A stretch of DNA of 64,000 nt from Moritella sp. F3. Its GTDB lineage: Bacteria > Pseudomonadota > Gammaproteobacteria > Enterobacterales > Moritellaceae. Position 1 is the first letter of the stretch. Each line of letters opens with the position of its first letter. The notes beneath the pieces are model-generated. The model searched no databases. It saw only the letters and a program-made list of their open reading frames with translations, and had not been told where the DNA came from. Of this stretch, positions 18,993 to 29,800 are shown piece by piece. A program made the position numbers and the translations under genes. The stretch is taken from positions 434,001 through 498,000 of the forward strand of contig NZ_BLRL01000003.1 in the NCBI RefSeq assembly GCF_015082335.1, in the 5' to 3' direction.

Positions 18993-19957
18993 ATACATTT
19001 GTAAGTGCGTTTACGTTTGATTCATTGGTATGGGACTGGATCATTGCGATATACCTGTTTTTAACTGGGATGTCAGCGGGCATGGTACTCATTTCTATTC
19101 ATTTGAAGCGTAAGGTGATTGAAGGTAAAGCGTCTGCTAACGGTATTATCAAAGCAACGGCAATTTTAGCGCCCTTGGGGATCATATCAGGCTTAACGAT
19201 TTTGATTTTTCACTTAACCAAGCCTTTAGCATTTTGGAAGATCCTCGTTTACTTTAACCCAACCTCAGTGATGTCGATGGGTGTGATCTTGTTCCAGGTT
19301 TATATGATTATTTTATTTACTTGGATTGCAGTGATGTTTAAAGACGAGTTAGCGACATTGCTACAGAAGCTTTTTAAAGGTCGTTTGGCTTTTGTTAACC
19401 CGATTGTAGACAAAATCGCTAAATTTGAGAATGCGTTAGAGTTATTTTTAGCTCTGCTTGCTGTGATGCTCGCCGCTTATACAGGCTTTTTATTATCGGC
19501 GTTGAAAACATACCCAATGTTAAATAACCCTGTGTTACCTGTGTTGTTTATCTTCTCGAGTGTGTCTTCGGGTGCTGCTGCCTGCTTGATGGTGGGTATT
19601 ATTGGCTTTAAGGAGTCATTCCACAGTAAAAGTGTGCGATGGATCCACAGTATCGAGCGTCCTGTTGTGGTATTCGAACTGTTTGTACTGCTGACATTTT
19701 TTACTGGCCTTATCTTTGGTGGCGGTCAGAACGAAGTGGCTGCGATGGCGGCTATTGGCGGTGGGTTCTGGGCAACCTGGTTCTGGTACGGTGTTGTTGG
19801 CGCGGGTATGTTAGTGCCACTGGCGCTTAACTTTTTTGTACCAACTCAAGCTCAACATAATAAAGCCTTTGTATTAGTGGTTACTTCTTTGAGCCTTGTT
19901 GGGGTGTTAATGCTGCGAACATTTATCTTGTACGCAGGCCAGATGACCGTCGTTTAA
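18989..19957 (+). CDS. nrfD: Quinol-oxidising membrane subunit NrfD
   Basis: Integral membrane subunit that oxidises menaquinol and hands electrons to NrfC. 322 residues with about eight hydrophobic segments and the NrfD/PsrC family features (WDWIIAIYLFLTGMSAGMV at the N-terminus, SSGAAACLM about residue 200). Overlaps nrfC by 4 bp. A strong terminator follows before nrfE, so NrfBCD may be produced in excess of the maturation proteins. Confidence 0.93.
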   Translation: MNTFVSAFTFDSLVWDWIIAIYLFLTGMSAGMVLISIHLKRKVIEGKASANGIIKATAILAPLGIISGLTILIFHLTKPLAFWKILVYFNPTSVMSMGVILFQVYMIILFTWIAVMFKDELATLLQKLFKGRLAFVNPIVDKIAKFENALELFLALLAVMLAAYTGFLLSALKTYPMLNNPVLPVLFIFSSVSSGAAACLMVGIIGFKESFHSKSVRWIHSIERPVVVFELFVLLTFFTGLIFGGGQNEVAAMAAIGGGFWATWFWYGVVGAGMLVPLALNFFVPTQAQHNKAFVLVVTSLSLVGVLMLRTFILYAGQMTVV

Positions 19958-20115
19958 CTGTTATTTAGCGAGTACTAAACAATAACGAGGCTATCACTTA
20001 AGGATTATCTTATTGTATTATTAACGGTTGTCTTAAATCAAAGTTAATATCTTGAGCCTAAGTTAATGTACCTAAGTTAAGGCATCTAAGTACAAGCTAA
20101 TGACTTATATAAGTT

Positions 20116-20146
20116 AAGAGAGCTCATTAGAGCTCTCTTTGTTTTT
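20116..20146 (+). terminator. Intra-cluster terminator between nrfD and nrfE
   Basis: Perfect 10-bp stem AAGAGAGCTC / GAGCTCTCTT with an ATTA loop, followed by TGTTTTT. A canonical intrinsic terminator placed about 20 bp upstream of nrfE. It may attenuate the downstream maturation genes or mark a separate promoter. Confidence 0.85.
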
Positions 20147-20167
20147 CTATACATAATGGATCCGTCT

Positions 20168-22042
20168 ATGATCCCAGAAATTGCATTATTTTCACTTATT
20201 CTAGGTACTCTGAGCGCGATGCTCGGTGCCGCTATTCCGTTGTTTGGTATTGTGACGAAACAATCACAGCTAAGCCGTTATTCATGGCTATTTAGTTATA
20301 CTGCATTTATCGCGGTGACCACGTCTATTTGTCTACTTGCTTATAGTTTCACTGCTGACGATTTTTCCGTTAATTATATTGCCCAACATTCAAACTCTCA
20401 GTTACCGGTATTCTTTAAGATCGCCGCAGTGTGGGGCGGGCATGAAGGTTCACTGCTATTTTGGGTATTCTCGCTGTCATTATGGTCGGCTGCGATAGCG
20501 TTTGTGAATCGTAATCATAACCAAGCTTTTATCAGCCGAGTCTTAATTGTATTAAGTCTCTTAACCGCGGCGTTTGGTTTGTTTACACTGTTAGGTTCGA
20601 ATCCTTTTTCTCGTCTATTTCCAGTGCCTATGGAGGGCCGGGACTTGCACCCTATGTTACAAGATGTGGGGCTGATTTTTCATCCGCCATTACTGTATTT
20701 AGGCTATGTTGGATTTTCAGGCGCGTTTGCCTTTGCAGTCGCTGCGCTAACTATGCCTGACATTAATATCCCGTGGCCGCAGTGGAGCCGATCTTGGACG
20801 CTTGCTGCATGGATCATGTTAACGGGTGGTGTCGCATTGGGTTCCTGGTGGGCCTATTATGAACTCGGTTGGGGTGGCTGGTGGTTTTGGGATCCGGTTG
20901 AAAATGCGTCATTGCTGCCTTGGTTAACGGGGACGGCATTATTACATTCACTGATCGCCAGTGAGAAACGTCAGGCGCTGATTAACTGGAGTTTATTACT
21001 GTCTATTTTCACCTTTAGTTTAAGCTTATTAGGCACATTTGTTGTTCGATCTGGGATCTTAACGTCAGTGCATGCATTTGCTGTCGACCCGACACGAGGG
21101 CTTGTGCTGTTAGTGATCTTAGCCATTTGTGTGGTCGTGCCATTAACCTTATTCATGTTACAAAGTGGCAAAATTAAACCATTACGATTACGTAGTATTG
21201 CCAGTCGAGAAGTTTTGTTTTTGATACTCAATTGTGTACTCGTCGTTACCACGCTATCTGTGCTACTTGGTACTTTTTATCCAATGATATTCCAAGTCTT
21301 TAATTTGGCGAGTATTTCGGTGGGGGCGCCTTTCTTTAATGCGGTATTCGTTCCCTTGGCATTATTATGTTTTGTATTGATGGTTGTCGCGCCTTTCATA
21401 CATTGGCAGAAAACTAACTTTACTGGCATCAGTACGAAGGTGATATTAGTTTGGGTTTCTTCTGTTGTGATCGGTTCTGTCACCAGTTACTTGTTTAATG
21501 AAACCTTGTCCTTGTATGTCTTATTGGTGTTGATATTGTGTGCAGGTATTGTCATGTCAACGTTGTTTGCTGGTGTGAGTATGCGTCATTTAGGCATGGC
21601 TATTGCGCATATCGGCGTTGCGGTGACAGCCGTTGGTATACTCATTGTCAGTTACAATTCAACAGAAGTCAGTGCGAAAATGAGCCCCGGCAGCTCGGTT
21701 GAATTAGGTGATTTAACCATTAATTATATTGACACAGAATGGTTAGTTGCTACTAACTATACCGCAGAGCAGGCGCTACTAGAGGTTATTGATAATGAAG
21801 GTCATATTGTGCAATTAAAACCACAAAGACGCCATTACCCAGTACGTGTCATGAATATGAGTGAACCCGCTATCCATTCAACTTGGTTACGAGATGTTTA
21901 TATCACCATGGGGGAAAAAATTGACCGTGATTCTTATGCTATTCGGATTCAAAACAGAGCGTTTATTAACTGGTTATGGGCGGGTAGTATCATGATGATG
22001 CTTGGCGGCATGTTAGCGATAGGGCAGCGTTATGCAAAATAA
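20168..22042 (+). CDS. nrfE: Cytochrome c haem lyase subunit NrfE (CcmF family)
   Basis: Membrane haem lyase core that attaches haem to the non-standard CWSCK site of NrfA. 624 residues with many membrane segments. The haem-handling WWD motif is present as GWGGWWFWDPVENASLLPWL (about residue 240). The ATG at 20168 is chosen over 20156: it has GGA seven bases upstream and gives the family N-terminus MIPEIALFSL. Its end overlaps the next gene by 11 bp. Confidence 0.93.
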   Translation: MIPEIALFSLILGTLSAMLGAAIPLFGIVTKQSQLSRYSWLFSYTAFIAVTTSICLLAYSFTADDFSVNYIAQHSNSQLPVFFKIAAVWGGHEGSLLFWVFSLSLWSAAIAFVNRNHNQAFISRVLIVLSLLTAAFGLFTLLGSNPFSRLFPVPMEGRDLHPMLQDVGLIFHPPLLYLGYVGFSGAFAFAVAALTMPDINIPWPQWSRSWTLAAWIMLTGGVALGSWWAYYELGWGGWWFWDPVENASLLPWLTGTALLHSLIASEKRQALINWSLLLSIFTFSLSLLGTFVVRSGILTSVHAFAVDPTRGLVLLVILAICVVVPLTLFMLQSGKIKPLRLRSIASREVLFLILNCVLVVTTLSVLLGTFYPMIFQVFNLASISVGAPFFNAVFVPLALLCFVLMVVAPFIHWQKTNFTGISTKVILVWVSSVVIGSVTSYLFNETLSLYVLLVLILCAGIVMSTLFAGVSMRHLGMAIAHIGVAVTAVGILIVSYNSTEVSAKMSPGSSVELGDLTINYIDTEWLVATNYTAEQALLEVIDNEGHIVQLKPQRRHYPVRVMNMSEPAIHSTWLRDVYITMGEKIDRDSYAIRIQNRAFINWLWAGSIMMMLGGMLAIGQRYAK

Positions 22043-22640
22043 GAAATTGAGTCTTAAACCTGAATCTAAAGTTAAGTCTAAATTCAAGCTGATGCTACCG
22101 AGTCTATTGGGGCTAGTATTCGTTGTATCGATGATGTTTGCGTTAACCGCTCAAGAAGGTCAAATTACACCGTCAGTTTTGGTGGGAAAGCCAATCCCAA
22201 GCTTTACTGCAAGTGATTTAGATTCTGTTTTGATAGATAACAGCGTGTTCCAAACCGATAATGACTTATCACCAACTGACAAGCGCTTCACGCTGTTAAA
22301 TGTATGGGCTTCTTGGTGCGGTGTGTGTCAAAGCGAACATGATTTTTTGATGAAACTGGCAGTGAAAGACAATGTACGCATTGTCGGATTAAATTATCGT
22401 GATGATGTGTATGCTGCGCGTAAGGTAATCAGTGCGCTGGGTAATCCTTATGTTGCGAATATCTTTGATCCAGATGGTAAACTTGCGTTGGATATGGGGG
22501 TTATTGCTACGCCAGAAACGTACCTGTTAGATAGCCAAGGCATTGTGCTGTTTCGTTATTCTGGCGCATTGGATGAAAAGGTGTGGCAACATTACTTCAA
22601 GCCATTTATACAACTGCTGTTAAATAACCAAACATCATAA
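22032..22640 (+). CDS. DsbE/CcmG-type thiol-disulfide oxidoreductase of the nrf cluster
   Basis: Membrane-anchored periplasmic thioredoxin that keeps the apocytochrome haem-binding cysteines reduced. 202 residues: N-terminal anchor, then a thioredoxin fold with the active site WASWCGVCQSEH (about residue 93). TPETYLLDSQG contains the cis-proline. Overlaps nrfE and precedes nrfF by 11 bp, so it acts with them in NrfA maturation (often called nrfX). Confidence 0.92.
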   Translation: MQNKKLSLKPESKVKSKFKLMLPSLLGLVFVVSMMFALTAQEGQITPSVLVGKPIPSFTASDLDSVLIDNSVFQTDNDLSPTDKRFTLLNVWASWCGVCQSEHDFLMKLAVKDNVRIVGLNYRDDVYAARKVISALGNPYVANIFDPDGKLALDMGVIATPETYLLDSQGIVLFRYSGALDEKVWQHYFKPFIQLLLNNQTS

Positions 22641-22651
22641 GGAGGTTGTAA

Positions 22652-23062
22652 ATGAAGTTGTTATCCTTGTATTTCTGTTTTATTACCTTGTTTTTTGCGT
22701 TGCCTTTATCTGCTGAATCAACACCGTTGGTTGATGTATTTGAGTTTAACTCTATTGATACACAAAAGCGGGCGATTAACCTGGCGCGTCAATTACGCTG
22801 CCCTCAGTGTCAGAATCAAAACCTAATGGAGTCTAATTCACCCATTGCCAAGGATTTACGTTTAACTGTTTATTTGATGGTGGATAAAGGTGATACGGAT
22901 GCACAAGTAATTGATTATATGACGAATCGTTTCGGCGACATGGTGTTGTATAAACCAAAATTTGAACCGAGAACCTATGTACTTTGGCTTGGGCCTGTGT
23001 TCTTTATTAGCCTGTTTGGCTGGTTAGGTTATCGCAAAGTAAAAGCGTCCATTGTGGATTGA
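22652..23062 (+). CDS. nrfF: Haem lyase subunit NrfF (CcmH family)
   Basis: Periplasmic thiol-reducing partner of NrfE. 136 residues with a signal peptide, the CcmH signature LRCPQCQNQNLMESNSPIA (redox CxxC about 51-54) and a C-terminal membrane anchor. AGGAGG stands upstream of the ATG. Last gene of the plus-strand nrf unit. Confidence 0.94.
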   Translation: MKLLSLYFCFITLFFALPLSAESTPLVDVFEFNSIDTQKRAINLARQLRCPQCQNQNLMESNSPIAKDLRLTVYLMVDKGDTDAQVIDYMTNRFGDMVLYKPKFEPRTYVLWLGPVFFISLFGWLGYRKVKASIVD

Positions 23063-23082
23063 TGTGATTTGTCGATAGATTA

Positions 23083-23119
23083 AACTAACAACCAAATTAA
23101 TACTACTTGGTTGTTAGTT
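23083..23119. terminator. Long perfect hairpin between convergent nrfF and DUF368 gene
   Basis: 13-bp perfect arms (AACTAACAACCAA / TTGGTTGTTAGTT) with an 11-base loop. No clear T-tract, so Rho-independent activity is uncertain, but the position between two stops fits a shared terminator. Confidence 0.6.
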
Positions 23120-23135
23120 ATGTTAACGACTAAAA

Positions 23136-24059
23136 CTAGTTAGATACTGATTTACTTGCGGTTCTTTCTAGCACTATGATAAGCGCGATCGCAGCAAGCA
23201 TCGCAACAATCGCATAAGCTAATAATGCCGGTTGTCCTGTCACTTGTTCAAAGCTGAAGGGTGAAAGGTTACGTTCTAATAGCGGCACTTCAAGACCACT
23301 TGAGTTTGTACGCCACGTTAGTGTTTCTTTCCATGGCCATACTTTACCCAGTGTCCCGATCATGAGTCCGGTTAAAAATGTCAGCGCGATATCGCGATAG
23401 TGTTTCAGTACCCAAGTCAGTACGTGCGAAAATGTCAGAATACCAATGGCACAACCAGAGGCGAAAGTCGCTAAGGTCACGATGTCGAAAGATTTAGCAG
23501 CAGCAAGAATCGGTGTATACATACCTAACATAAGCAGGATGAAGCTACCTGAAATCCCCGGTAAGATCATCGCACAAATTGCAATGGAACCAGCCAGCAA
23601 GATATTCAGCGAAGTTGGTTCAAGGTTGAGAGGCTGTAGCACGGTAATACTATAAGCAAAGCCAATACCAGCAAGTACAGCGACAAAGCGGCTGACTTTC
23701 CAGAATTCCACTTGTTTGAACATGTGGTTTACAGAGATGATGATTAAACCGAAGAAGAAAGACCACAGTGGAATAGGGTGGGTATTGAGCATCCAGGTGA
23801 TAACACGCGCTAGCGTAAAGATACTCGTTAGGATACCCGCCAGTAACACAATCAAGAATGTACCATTAACGTAATCATATGCGGCTTTCAGACCATCCTT
23901 GCGGATCATACCGATCAGACGGGGTGTAATGCGACTAATGCTACCAAGCAGTGTATCGTAAATGCCGGTAATGAAAGCGATAGTACCGCCTGACACACCA
24001 GGTACAACATCTGCAGCACCCATCGCCATGCCTTTTAGAAAGGTAGAAACTTTACTCAT
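23136..24059 (-). CDS. DUF368 membrane protein, PopT-type polyprenyl-phosphate translocase
   Basis: 307 residues with about eight hydrophobic segments. The N-terminus KGMAMGAADVVPGVSGGTIA and the internal repeat CAMILPGISGSFILLMLGMY are the paired GVSGG/GISGS signatures of DUF368. A Vibrio cholerae member (PopT) was reported to return undecaprenyl phosphate across the inner membrane, so the same role in cell-wall lipid recycling is likely here. Lone gene, convergent with nrfF. Confidence 0.88.
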   Translation of the reverse strand: MSKVSTFLKGMAMGAADVVPGVSGGTIAFITGIYDTLLGSISRITPRLIGMIRKDGLKAAYDYVNGTFLIVLLAGILTSIFTLARVITWMLNTHPIPLWSFFFGLIIISVNHMFKQVEFWKVSRFVAVLAGIGFAYSITVLQPLNLEPTSLNILLAGSIAICAMILPGISGSFILLMLGMYTPILAAAKSFDIVTLATFASGCAIGILTFSHVLTWVLKHYRDIALTFLTGLMIGTLGKVWPWKETLTWRTNSSGLEVPLLERNLSPFSFEQVTGQPALLAYAIVAMLAAIALIIVLERTASKSVSN

Positions 24060-24393
24060 GATTTTCCATCTACTTTATTGATTAAAGGATAAATTTGACA
24101 GCATTATAAACTGTTTGAGTGAAAAAAATGTCATAACAGTAAATACTTTTTGAATTTACTGTAAATAATGCTCAGTTCAGGATCTCTAAAAATAGAATGA
24201 TCTTTCTAATGCGTTAATCATTTTGAATGCCAACTTTAACCATTAATTTAGTGTTTAGCATCAAGAGTCACAGTTATTAGCGTTATTTATTCTCAACTGT
24301 GACTACAACTAAATATTTAATAATATTGTATATTAAATGTCATATTCTTCACTTAACCTCAGATCCGTTAAAACAACAATCAAAGGATTTGAT
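24060..24393. other. Intergenic region with a 10-bp inverted repeat
   Basis: 334 bp between divergent genes. At 24266-24304 an inverted repeat (AGTCACAGTT / AACTGTGACT, 19-base spacer) lies about 90 bp upstream of the sphingomyelinase start; it could be an operator or an mRNA hairpin. Nothing else recognisable. Confidence 0.5.
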
Positions 24394-25731
24394 GTGAATA
24401 TACTAAAAAATGTAATGACAACAACTTGCCTCACTTGCGCATTGAGCGCTTCTGCACTTGCCGATAGTGATATTTATCTGACTAATAATTCCAATCAAAC
24501 AATGTCGATTGATGTCAACCATACTGGTTCTGATTTGCTTCAAGAAGGTGCTGAGTGGCAACAACACGTACAGACACTAAAACCGTGGGAAACCAAAATG
24601 GTGTTAAGTTTTAACCGTTGGGAAGGGATAAAATCAGGTGATAACTATCAATTTGAAACACTTGTTACTAATGAAAATGGTGAGTCGCTGTCTTTGTTAC
24701 AACAAGTGAAAGGTTATTGGTATAAATCGTCACTCGAACACGGAGCTAGTGCCAATGATATCGCGTTGAACTGGGCAGATGATCGCGATACTTATCGTTA
24801 CCAATCTCAATATAATAGCAATAGTACAAGCACTGAAATTGCGTTTAAAGCTAGTGCCACGGGGCGTTATGACGATATACATTATACTATCACGCCACAA
24901 AAAATTGATGAGCAACCTGAACATGACGGCAACGCGCTAAAAGTGATGTCATATAACGTATGGGCTCTGCCTGTTATCGCGTCACACATAGGCGAGCGTT
25001 TTCAAGAAATACCAAAACACTTGAAAGGTTATGATGTACTTATGTTGCAGGAAGTGTTTGCTTCTGGTCGAGATGCCTTTTTACGGGATCTTGCCAAAGA
25101 ATACCCATATCAAACCAAGATGTTAGATCACCCTGGAATTAATGTTTACGATGGTGGTGTCACTATTGTAAGCCGTTATCCAATTGTGAATGAAGGGCAA
25201 TATGTTTATCCTGACTGCTCTGGTACCGATTGCTTTGCTGATAAAGGCGTTAACTATGCTGAAGTGATTAAAAATGGTAAGGCCTATCACGTATTTGCTA
25301 CGCACACCGCGTCGTTTGACACTGATACTGCACGTGATTACCGTCAGCGCCAATTCCGTCAGATCCGTGAATTTGCTCATACTCAAAATATTCCTGTCAC
25401 AGATACCGTTGTTTATGGTGGTGATTTCAATGTGAATAAACGTAAATTCCCAACGGATTATCAACAGATGTTTGTTAATCTGAGTGCTGATGAGCCGGAA
25501 TATGCGGGATATACAGAGTCAACATTTGACCCTCGCATCAATGCCTTTGCTGGCAGTGCTTTATCGGGTGGCGAGAATATTGAATACCTTGATTATATCG
25601 TGGCAAGTAATGAATTTGCGCAACGCAGTGAAAACATAAACACAGTGAAGGTACCTCGTACTACGGTAGCTAGTTTATGGAAAGATTGGAATTTGTCTGA
25701 TCATTTCCCAGTTAAAGCGGAGATCCGTTAA
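24394..25731 (+). CDS. Secreted sphingomyelinase C-like phosphodiesterase
   Basis: Endonuclease/exonuclease/phosphatase-fold phospholipase of the bacterial neutral sphingomyelinase family, 445 residues. A GTG start at 24394 is preferred: AAAGGA lies 6 bases upstream and it gives a signal peptide (NILKNVMTTTCLTCALSASA). The frame stays open to an ATG at 24337, which has neither. An N-terminal beta-rich domain (about 25-185) precedes the catalytic domain: LKVMSYNVWALP (Asn), LMLQEVF (metal Glu), YGGDFNV and C-terminal LSDHFPV (catalytic His). Overlaps the next gene by one base, implying coupled synthesis with a partner protein. Confidence 0.85.
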   Translation: MNILKNVMTTTCLTCALSASALADSDIYLTNNSNQTMSIDVNHTGSDLLQEGAEWQQHVQTLKPWETKMVLSFNRWEGIKSGDNYQFETLVTNENGESLSLLQQVKGYWYKSSLEHGASANDIALNWADDRDTYRYQSQYNSNSTSTEIAFKASATGRYDDIHYTITPQKIDEQPEHDGNALKVMSYNVWALPVIASHIGERFQEIPKHLKGYDVLMLQEVFASGRDAFLRDLAKEYPYQTKMLDHPGINVYDGGVTIVSRYPIVNEGQYVYPDCSGTDCFADKGVNYAEVIKNGKAYHVFATHTASFDTDTARDYRQRQFRQIREFAHTQNIPVTDTVVYGGDFNVNKRKFPTDYQQMFVNLSADEPEYAGYTESTFDPRINAFAGSALSGGENIEYLDYIVASNEFAQRSENINTVKVPRTTVASLWKDWNLSDHFPVKAEIR

Positions 25732-26705
25732 TGCGGGGTCGGTTATTTTTGGTAAGCGCTGCCTTTATTGGCAGTGTTTATTTTTTCATTTCGAGTGAAA
25801 ATGAACTTAATGCGGAGAGAGAGACTGCTGTGTTCACTTCAGCGAGCCCTCAATCTGAATCAATGGCCACGAATGAATCAATACCAGCGGCAGGAACAAT
25901 ACCAACTAAGGTTCAGAGCGAAGCCGCCATGAATAATACGATACCTGAGCAAGATACTTTATTGCAAGAGGCGAGAGGGGAAACGCTCATGACCGCGTTA
26001 ACTTCGTTTTGGACACAGTGCGGTCAACAAAATAACTGTGATGAAATGCTTGCTGAAAAACAGTTAATACTGACTGCTCGTCGCTATCAATTGCTACGTA
26101 ATTTCCCCGTGAATCAACAAAAAGAACAACGTTTGATGGGGGAGTCATTAATCAGCCAAGATGCCACGTTGGCAGAAAAAGTTGCCAACGTTAAAGCGAT
26201 ACGGGAGCTGGTATGGGGTATTGATGCCAGTTTATTGTTTGAAGAACAAGCGGCTTATTATAATTACAGGTTATCGTTAGTTGAATCGAACAATCTGCTC
26301 AGTCAGACTCAAGACGCCGATGAATTCATACAAGAATATAATGAAATGCTAGAAGAGTTAGGCGACGATTTGCTATCGTTTGGTCTCGAATCTGAAGGGG
26401 CTAAGTATGAAGAGGCTGTAAAATTAATTCCGACATCAATGCCTGCTCACGAAGCTGCGCGTATTAAGACTGAACTTGCTACGCAGTATTTAACGGCTGA
26501 GAGTCAGCAAGATATAGCGAGTAGAGCCAATCAAGTTGAACAGCAGCAACAGGAAGTGATGAGTTATCAGCAGGGCTTGAATGAATTAGAGCTTACACTT
26601 GCCAATGAACGTGCGACGACAAAGAAAACACTGACTAATGAAGAGTGGCAAGGTTATACAGCAGAACGGTTATATCAGTATCGGTTAGCTTTCTTTCGTT
26701 CTTAA
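25731..26705 (+). CDS. Membrane-anchored helical protein, possible lipase-chaperone (Lif)-like partner
   Basis: 324 residues: one N-terminal membrane segment, a low-complexity linker rich in Ser/Thr/Glu (to about 80), then a long charged helical region. This layout, and segments such as IRELVWGIDASLLFEEQAAY, resemble lipase-specific foldases. The Lif hallmark RxxFDYxLSAxGE is not present, so homology is uncertain. The start overlaps the sphingomyelinase stop (TAATG). The reading is a dedicated folding or secretion helper for that enzyme; this is inference. Two cysteines (CGQQNNC) may form a disulfide. Confidence 0.6.
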   Translation: MRGRLFLVSAAFIGSVYFFISSENELNAERETAVFTSASPQSESMATNESIPAAGTIPTKVQSEAAMNNTIPEQDTLLQEARGETLMTALTSFWTQCGQQNNCDEMLAEKQLILTARRYQLLRNFPVNQQKEQRLMGESLISQDATLAEKVANVKAIRELVWGIDASLLFEEQAAYYNYRLSLVESNNLLSQTQDADEFIQEYNEMLEELGDDLLSFGLESEGAKYEEAVKLIPTSMPAHEAARIKTELATQYLTAESQQDIASRANQVEQQQQEVMSYQQGLNELELTLANERATTKKTLTNEEWQGYTAERLYQYRLAFFRS

Positions 26706-26750
26706 GTAGGATGTTGGCGTAAATTTTGATTACGTTGCAATAAGCAATAT

Positions 26751-26782
26751 GAGCCAATAATGATTTCAACCATTATTGGCTC
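26751..26782. terminator. Hairpin between convergent genes
   Basis: Perfect 12-bp arms GAGCCAATAATG / CATTATTGGCTC with an 8-base loop, between the Lif-like gene and the convergent ABC gene. No T-tract. Confidence 0.6.
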
Positions 26783-26802
26783 CACCGCGGTAAGCAACTG
26801 AA

Positions 26803-29800
26803 TTACCGGTCGTCGCCAATCTCTTTTTCATCTAATTCACTAAAATCGATACCACGTTTAATTGCAAATGCACGCATTGCACGCAGGTTTGTTGCCGTTT
26901 CTGATAAATGCGAAGCAACCGAACGTAGTAGGCTTGCCGCCACCATCGCATCGTTCTCGATCACGGCGATTAACTCACTCGCTCCGATGCGTAAAAATAC
27001 GCAGTCTTCTATGGCTATTAAATCTAACAGGCGTGGCGCGTCATGAATGACCGCTAAATCACCGATTAATCGCCCGGGTAAAATTTCAGTTACTAGGCGC
27101 TGTTCGACTGCTGTTGCTGGCCAGTATAGACCCGCAGAGCCCTTAACACAGAGGTAAGCAGCATCTGCTTCTTCTTCGGCACTAAAAATGGCTTGTCCTG
27201 GTTTTGCTTTGTACCATTGTGCACTAAATGCCAGTAGGCGCTGTTGTTTTAGATCCAACTGACCAAACAAATCAGTCTGTCCAATCACGCGTAATTTACG
27301 TTTCAAATCCTGACGTGCATCATCATCTTCCGGTTGATCTTGACGGGCGATACCATCAATACGGCCATCGACAATTTCGACGAATAAATCGTAGCTTTCT
27401 GGGCTAAGGAAGTGATTTTCGATAAAGATTTGAGTACTATCTGGCATTAATTCACTAATACGTCGTCGCGTTAACGCGCGTGCGTCACCTTCGTGGCTAG
27501 CGAGTGCATTTCTTAGGATCAGAATATCAGGTTTTTTGATGCCAGCTCGGCTAAATGCTAAACGCTCTCTGAAGATAGCGGGTAGGTTTTCCCCGCCTTG
27601 CGTTGTCGCAACATCATATAAAGATTGCGCGACTAACCTTCTTAATCCGTGTTCTTTTAGGACATCAACAATAATATCTTCAATTAACTTTTCTCGTGCA
27701 CCAGCCAAACTGGAAATACGACCGAAAATGGCATTACCAAGCACTGACATAACAGGAAAATATTGCTGTGGGTCGATGGGTTTAAATAGGCCGTCTAATT
27801 TCGCCACCATTTCGGCGGCACTCTTCATGCGAATTTGTAAGATCCGTTGTTTGAACAAATCGGTGAACAATGGACCTATCTGTTCGGCAGAAAACGCAAA
27901 AGGTACGGTCAACATGAGTGCGAAATCTTCAGCAGATAAGCCACTTTGACCTACTAAACGGCGTTTTGCTACGATGACTCGAAGTTGATGGTAAAGATCT
28001 TCGTCCATATTTAAACGGCGAAATAGTGGGTGGTCAGTACCATCAGTGCCAAACGTTTCTGTGAGACCTTCGATGAGGTTGGCGGACATGTGCGCTAAAT
28101 AGTCCGCAATGCCTTCATCTTGTAGCATTTGCACAAAGTTATCTTCTTGTGACAAGCTTAGTTGCGTAAGCATTTTAGTAGGCACTGCATAGAGTAAATT
28201 GCTGCCCAGCGGCGAGACTGGATTGAACTTTTCAGGATCAAAGGTATGCACAATGTCATCAAGTCCCGCTTTGGCCAATCGTTTGGCTATTTCAGGTCGT
28301 AACTGCACAATGGCTTCTACTAGTTCGCTTTGCGTATCAGGATCAAGTCGTGAGCGTAACCCTCGGCGCACAATGAGATCGTCGGTACCCATGGCTTCAA
28401 CTAACTGGAACCACCAGTCTTTGATCTCATCGTATGACTGGAACCCCGCTGTTTCTGGGACAACCCAATTTGGTTTAAATGGATCGACACTGTTACCTGC
28501 TCGGGCTGATTCGATTTGCCAATCCGTGACATCTACGGAAATATCGGTACCCAGAATTGGCTGATAGTTAAATGGCATCAGCAGGTTTTCACCAAGCGTG
28601 CCTTTAAAAATATACGGTTTGGAATTGGCATAACCGATACGATTGGCAACCACTGTCTGATGTAAACCGTTCATCTCATTTCCGGCTATCGTCAGTGACC
28701 CGCGATATGGAATAACCTCACGTGTTAACAAATCTGCAAAAGCGAGGGCGCTAGACTCATTATTGGTCTTAATCGCAACACGAGCACCTTTGGGAATTGT
28801 CAGGTTGATGTCTTCTAAAATTGCATGTCCATCTTCATCACGTACGGTAATGTTTTTCAGTTCAATGTCACCGTTAAGGCTGGTCTCGGTATCTGGTTCG
28901 CCATCAAATAAAGTATCGTCAACTAATGTCTTCGATGAGAAGCGTTCGGTGACGACTTCCCAGCGTAGCGCCATATCTTGGGTTTGATTGTAATAAGTCA
29001 GCAATTCTTTCCAAGGTGATGATAGATCTTTGTATGCTGCTAACGCGGCAACGAGCGCGCCGACAGTGATCTCGCCTTGAATCGCTAAATAGCCACCAAC
29101 TGAATAGAAAAAGAAGGGGGTTAATTGGTTAATGAAGTTGTTCAGGAACTTCATGAAGAATTTCTTTTGGTAAATTTCGAAGCGGATACCGAACAGTTTA
29201 CCTAAACGATTGGAAAATAATGACAGTCGATGACGTACTCCACCGTTAGTTCGAATATCACTGACGCCTGCTGCCGTTTCGCCGATATCTGCGGCTAGCT
29301 TACGAATTTCTTGAATTCTAGCTTTATTCAATAAGTTAATCTGACGCTGTAACTTGGGAATTATCCATGCTTGTAATGGGATAAGGGTGATAGATGCGAG
29401 ACCAAACCAGAAGCTTTGGGCAAATAAGAAGGCAAGAATGGTTAACATTTGCCCTGCTTGAAGAATCGGGCGTGACAGCATATCGCCCATTAATGATCCC
29501 ATCGGTTCCGCTTCAGAGGTCACCATAGATACGAGTTCACCCTGACTTGTAGTGCGGAAATATGAACGAGGGAATCTTAAAATTCGGGTAACCATTTGAA
29601 AACGAAATCGTCGTAATAAACGTTCAGCTAAGACACCTTTCATGGTGTTTAACTTCATCTTCAATAAGCCATTGGCTAATACAGCAACTAAGAAACCAAC
29701 ACAAAGCACCATCAAAAATTCTGTCTGATTAAGCAGTACACCGAGTACCGTGACATCTTCGCCGGTGCCGCCAATGGCATCATTTATTATGCGTTTAGGT

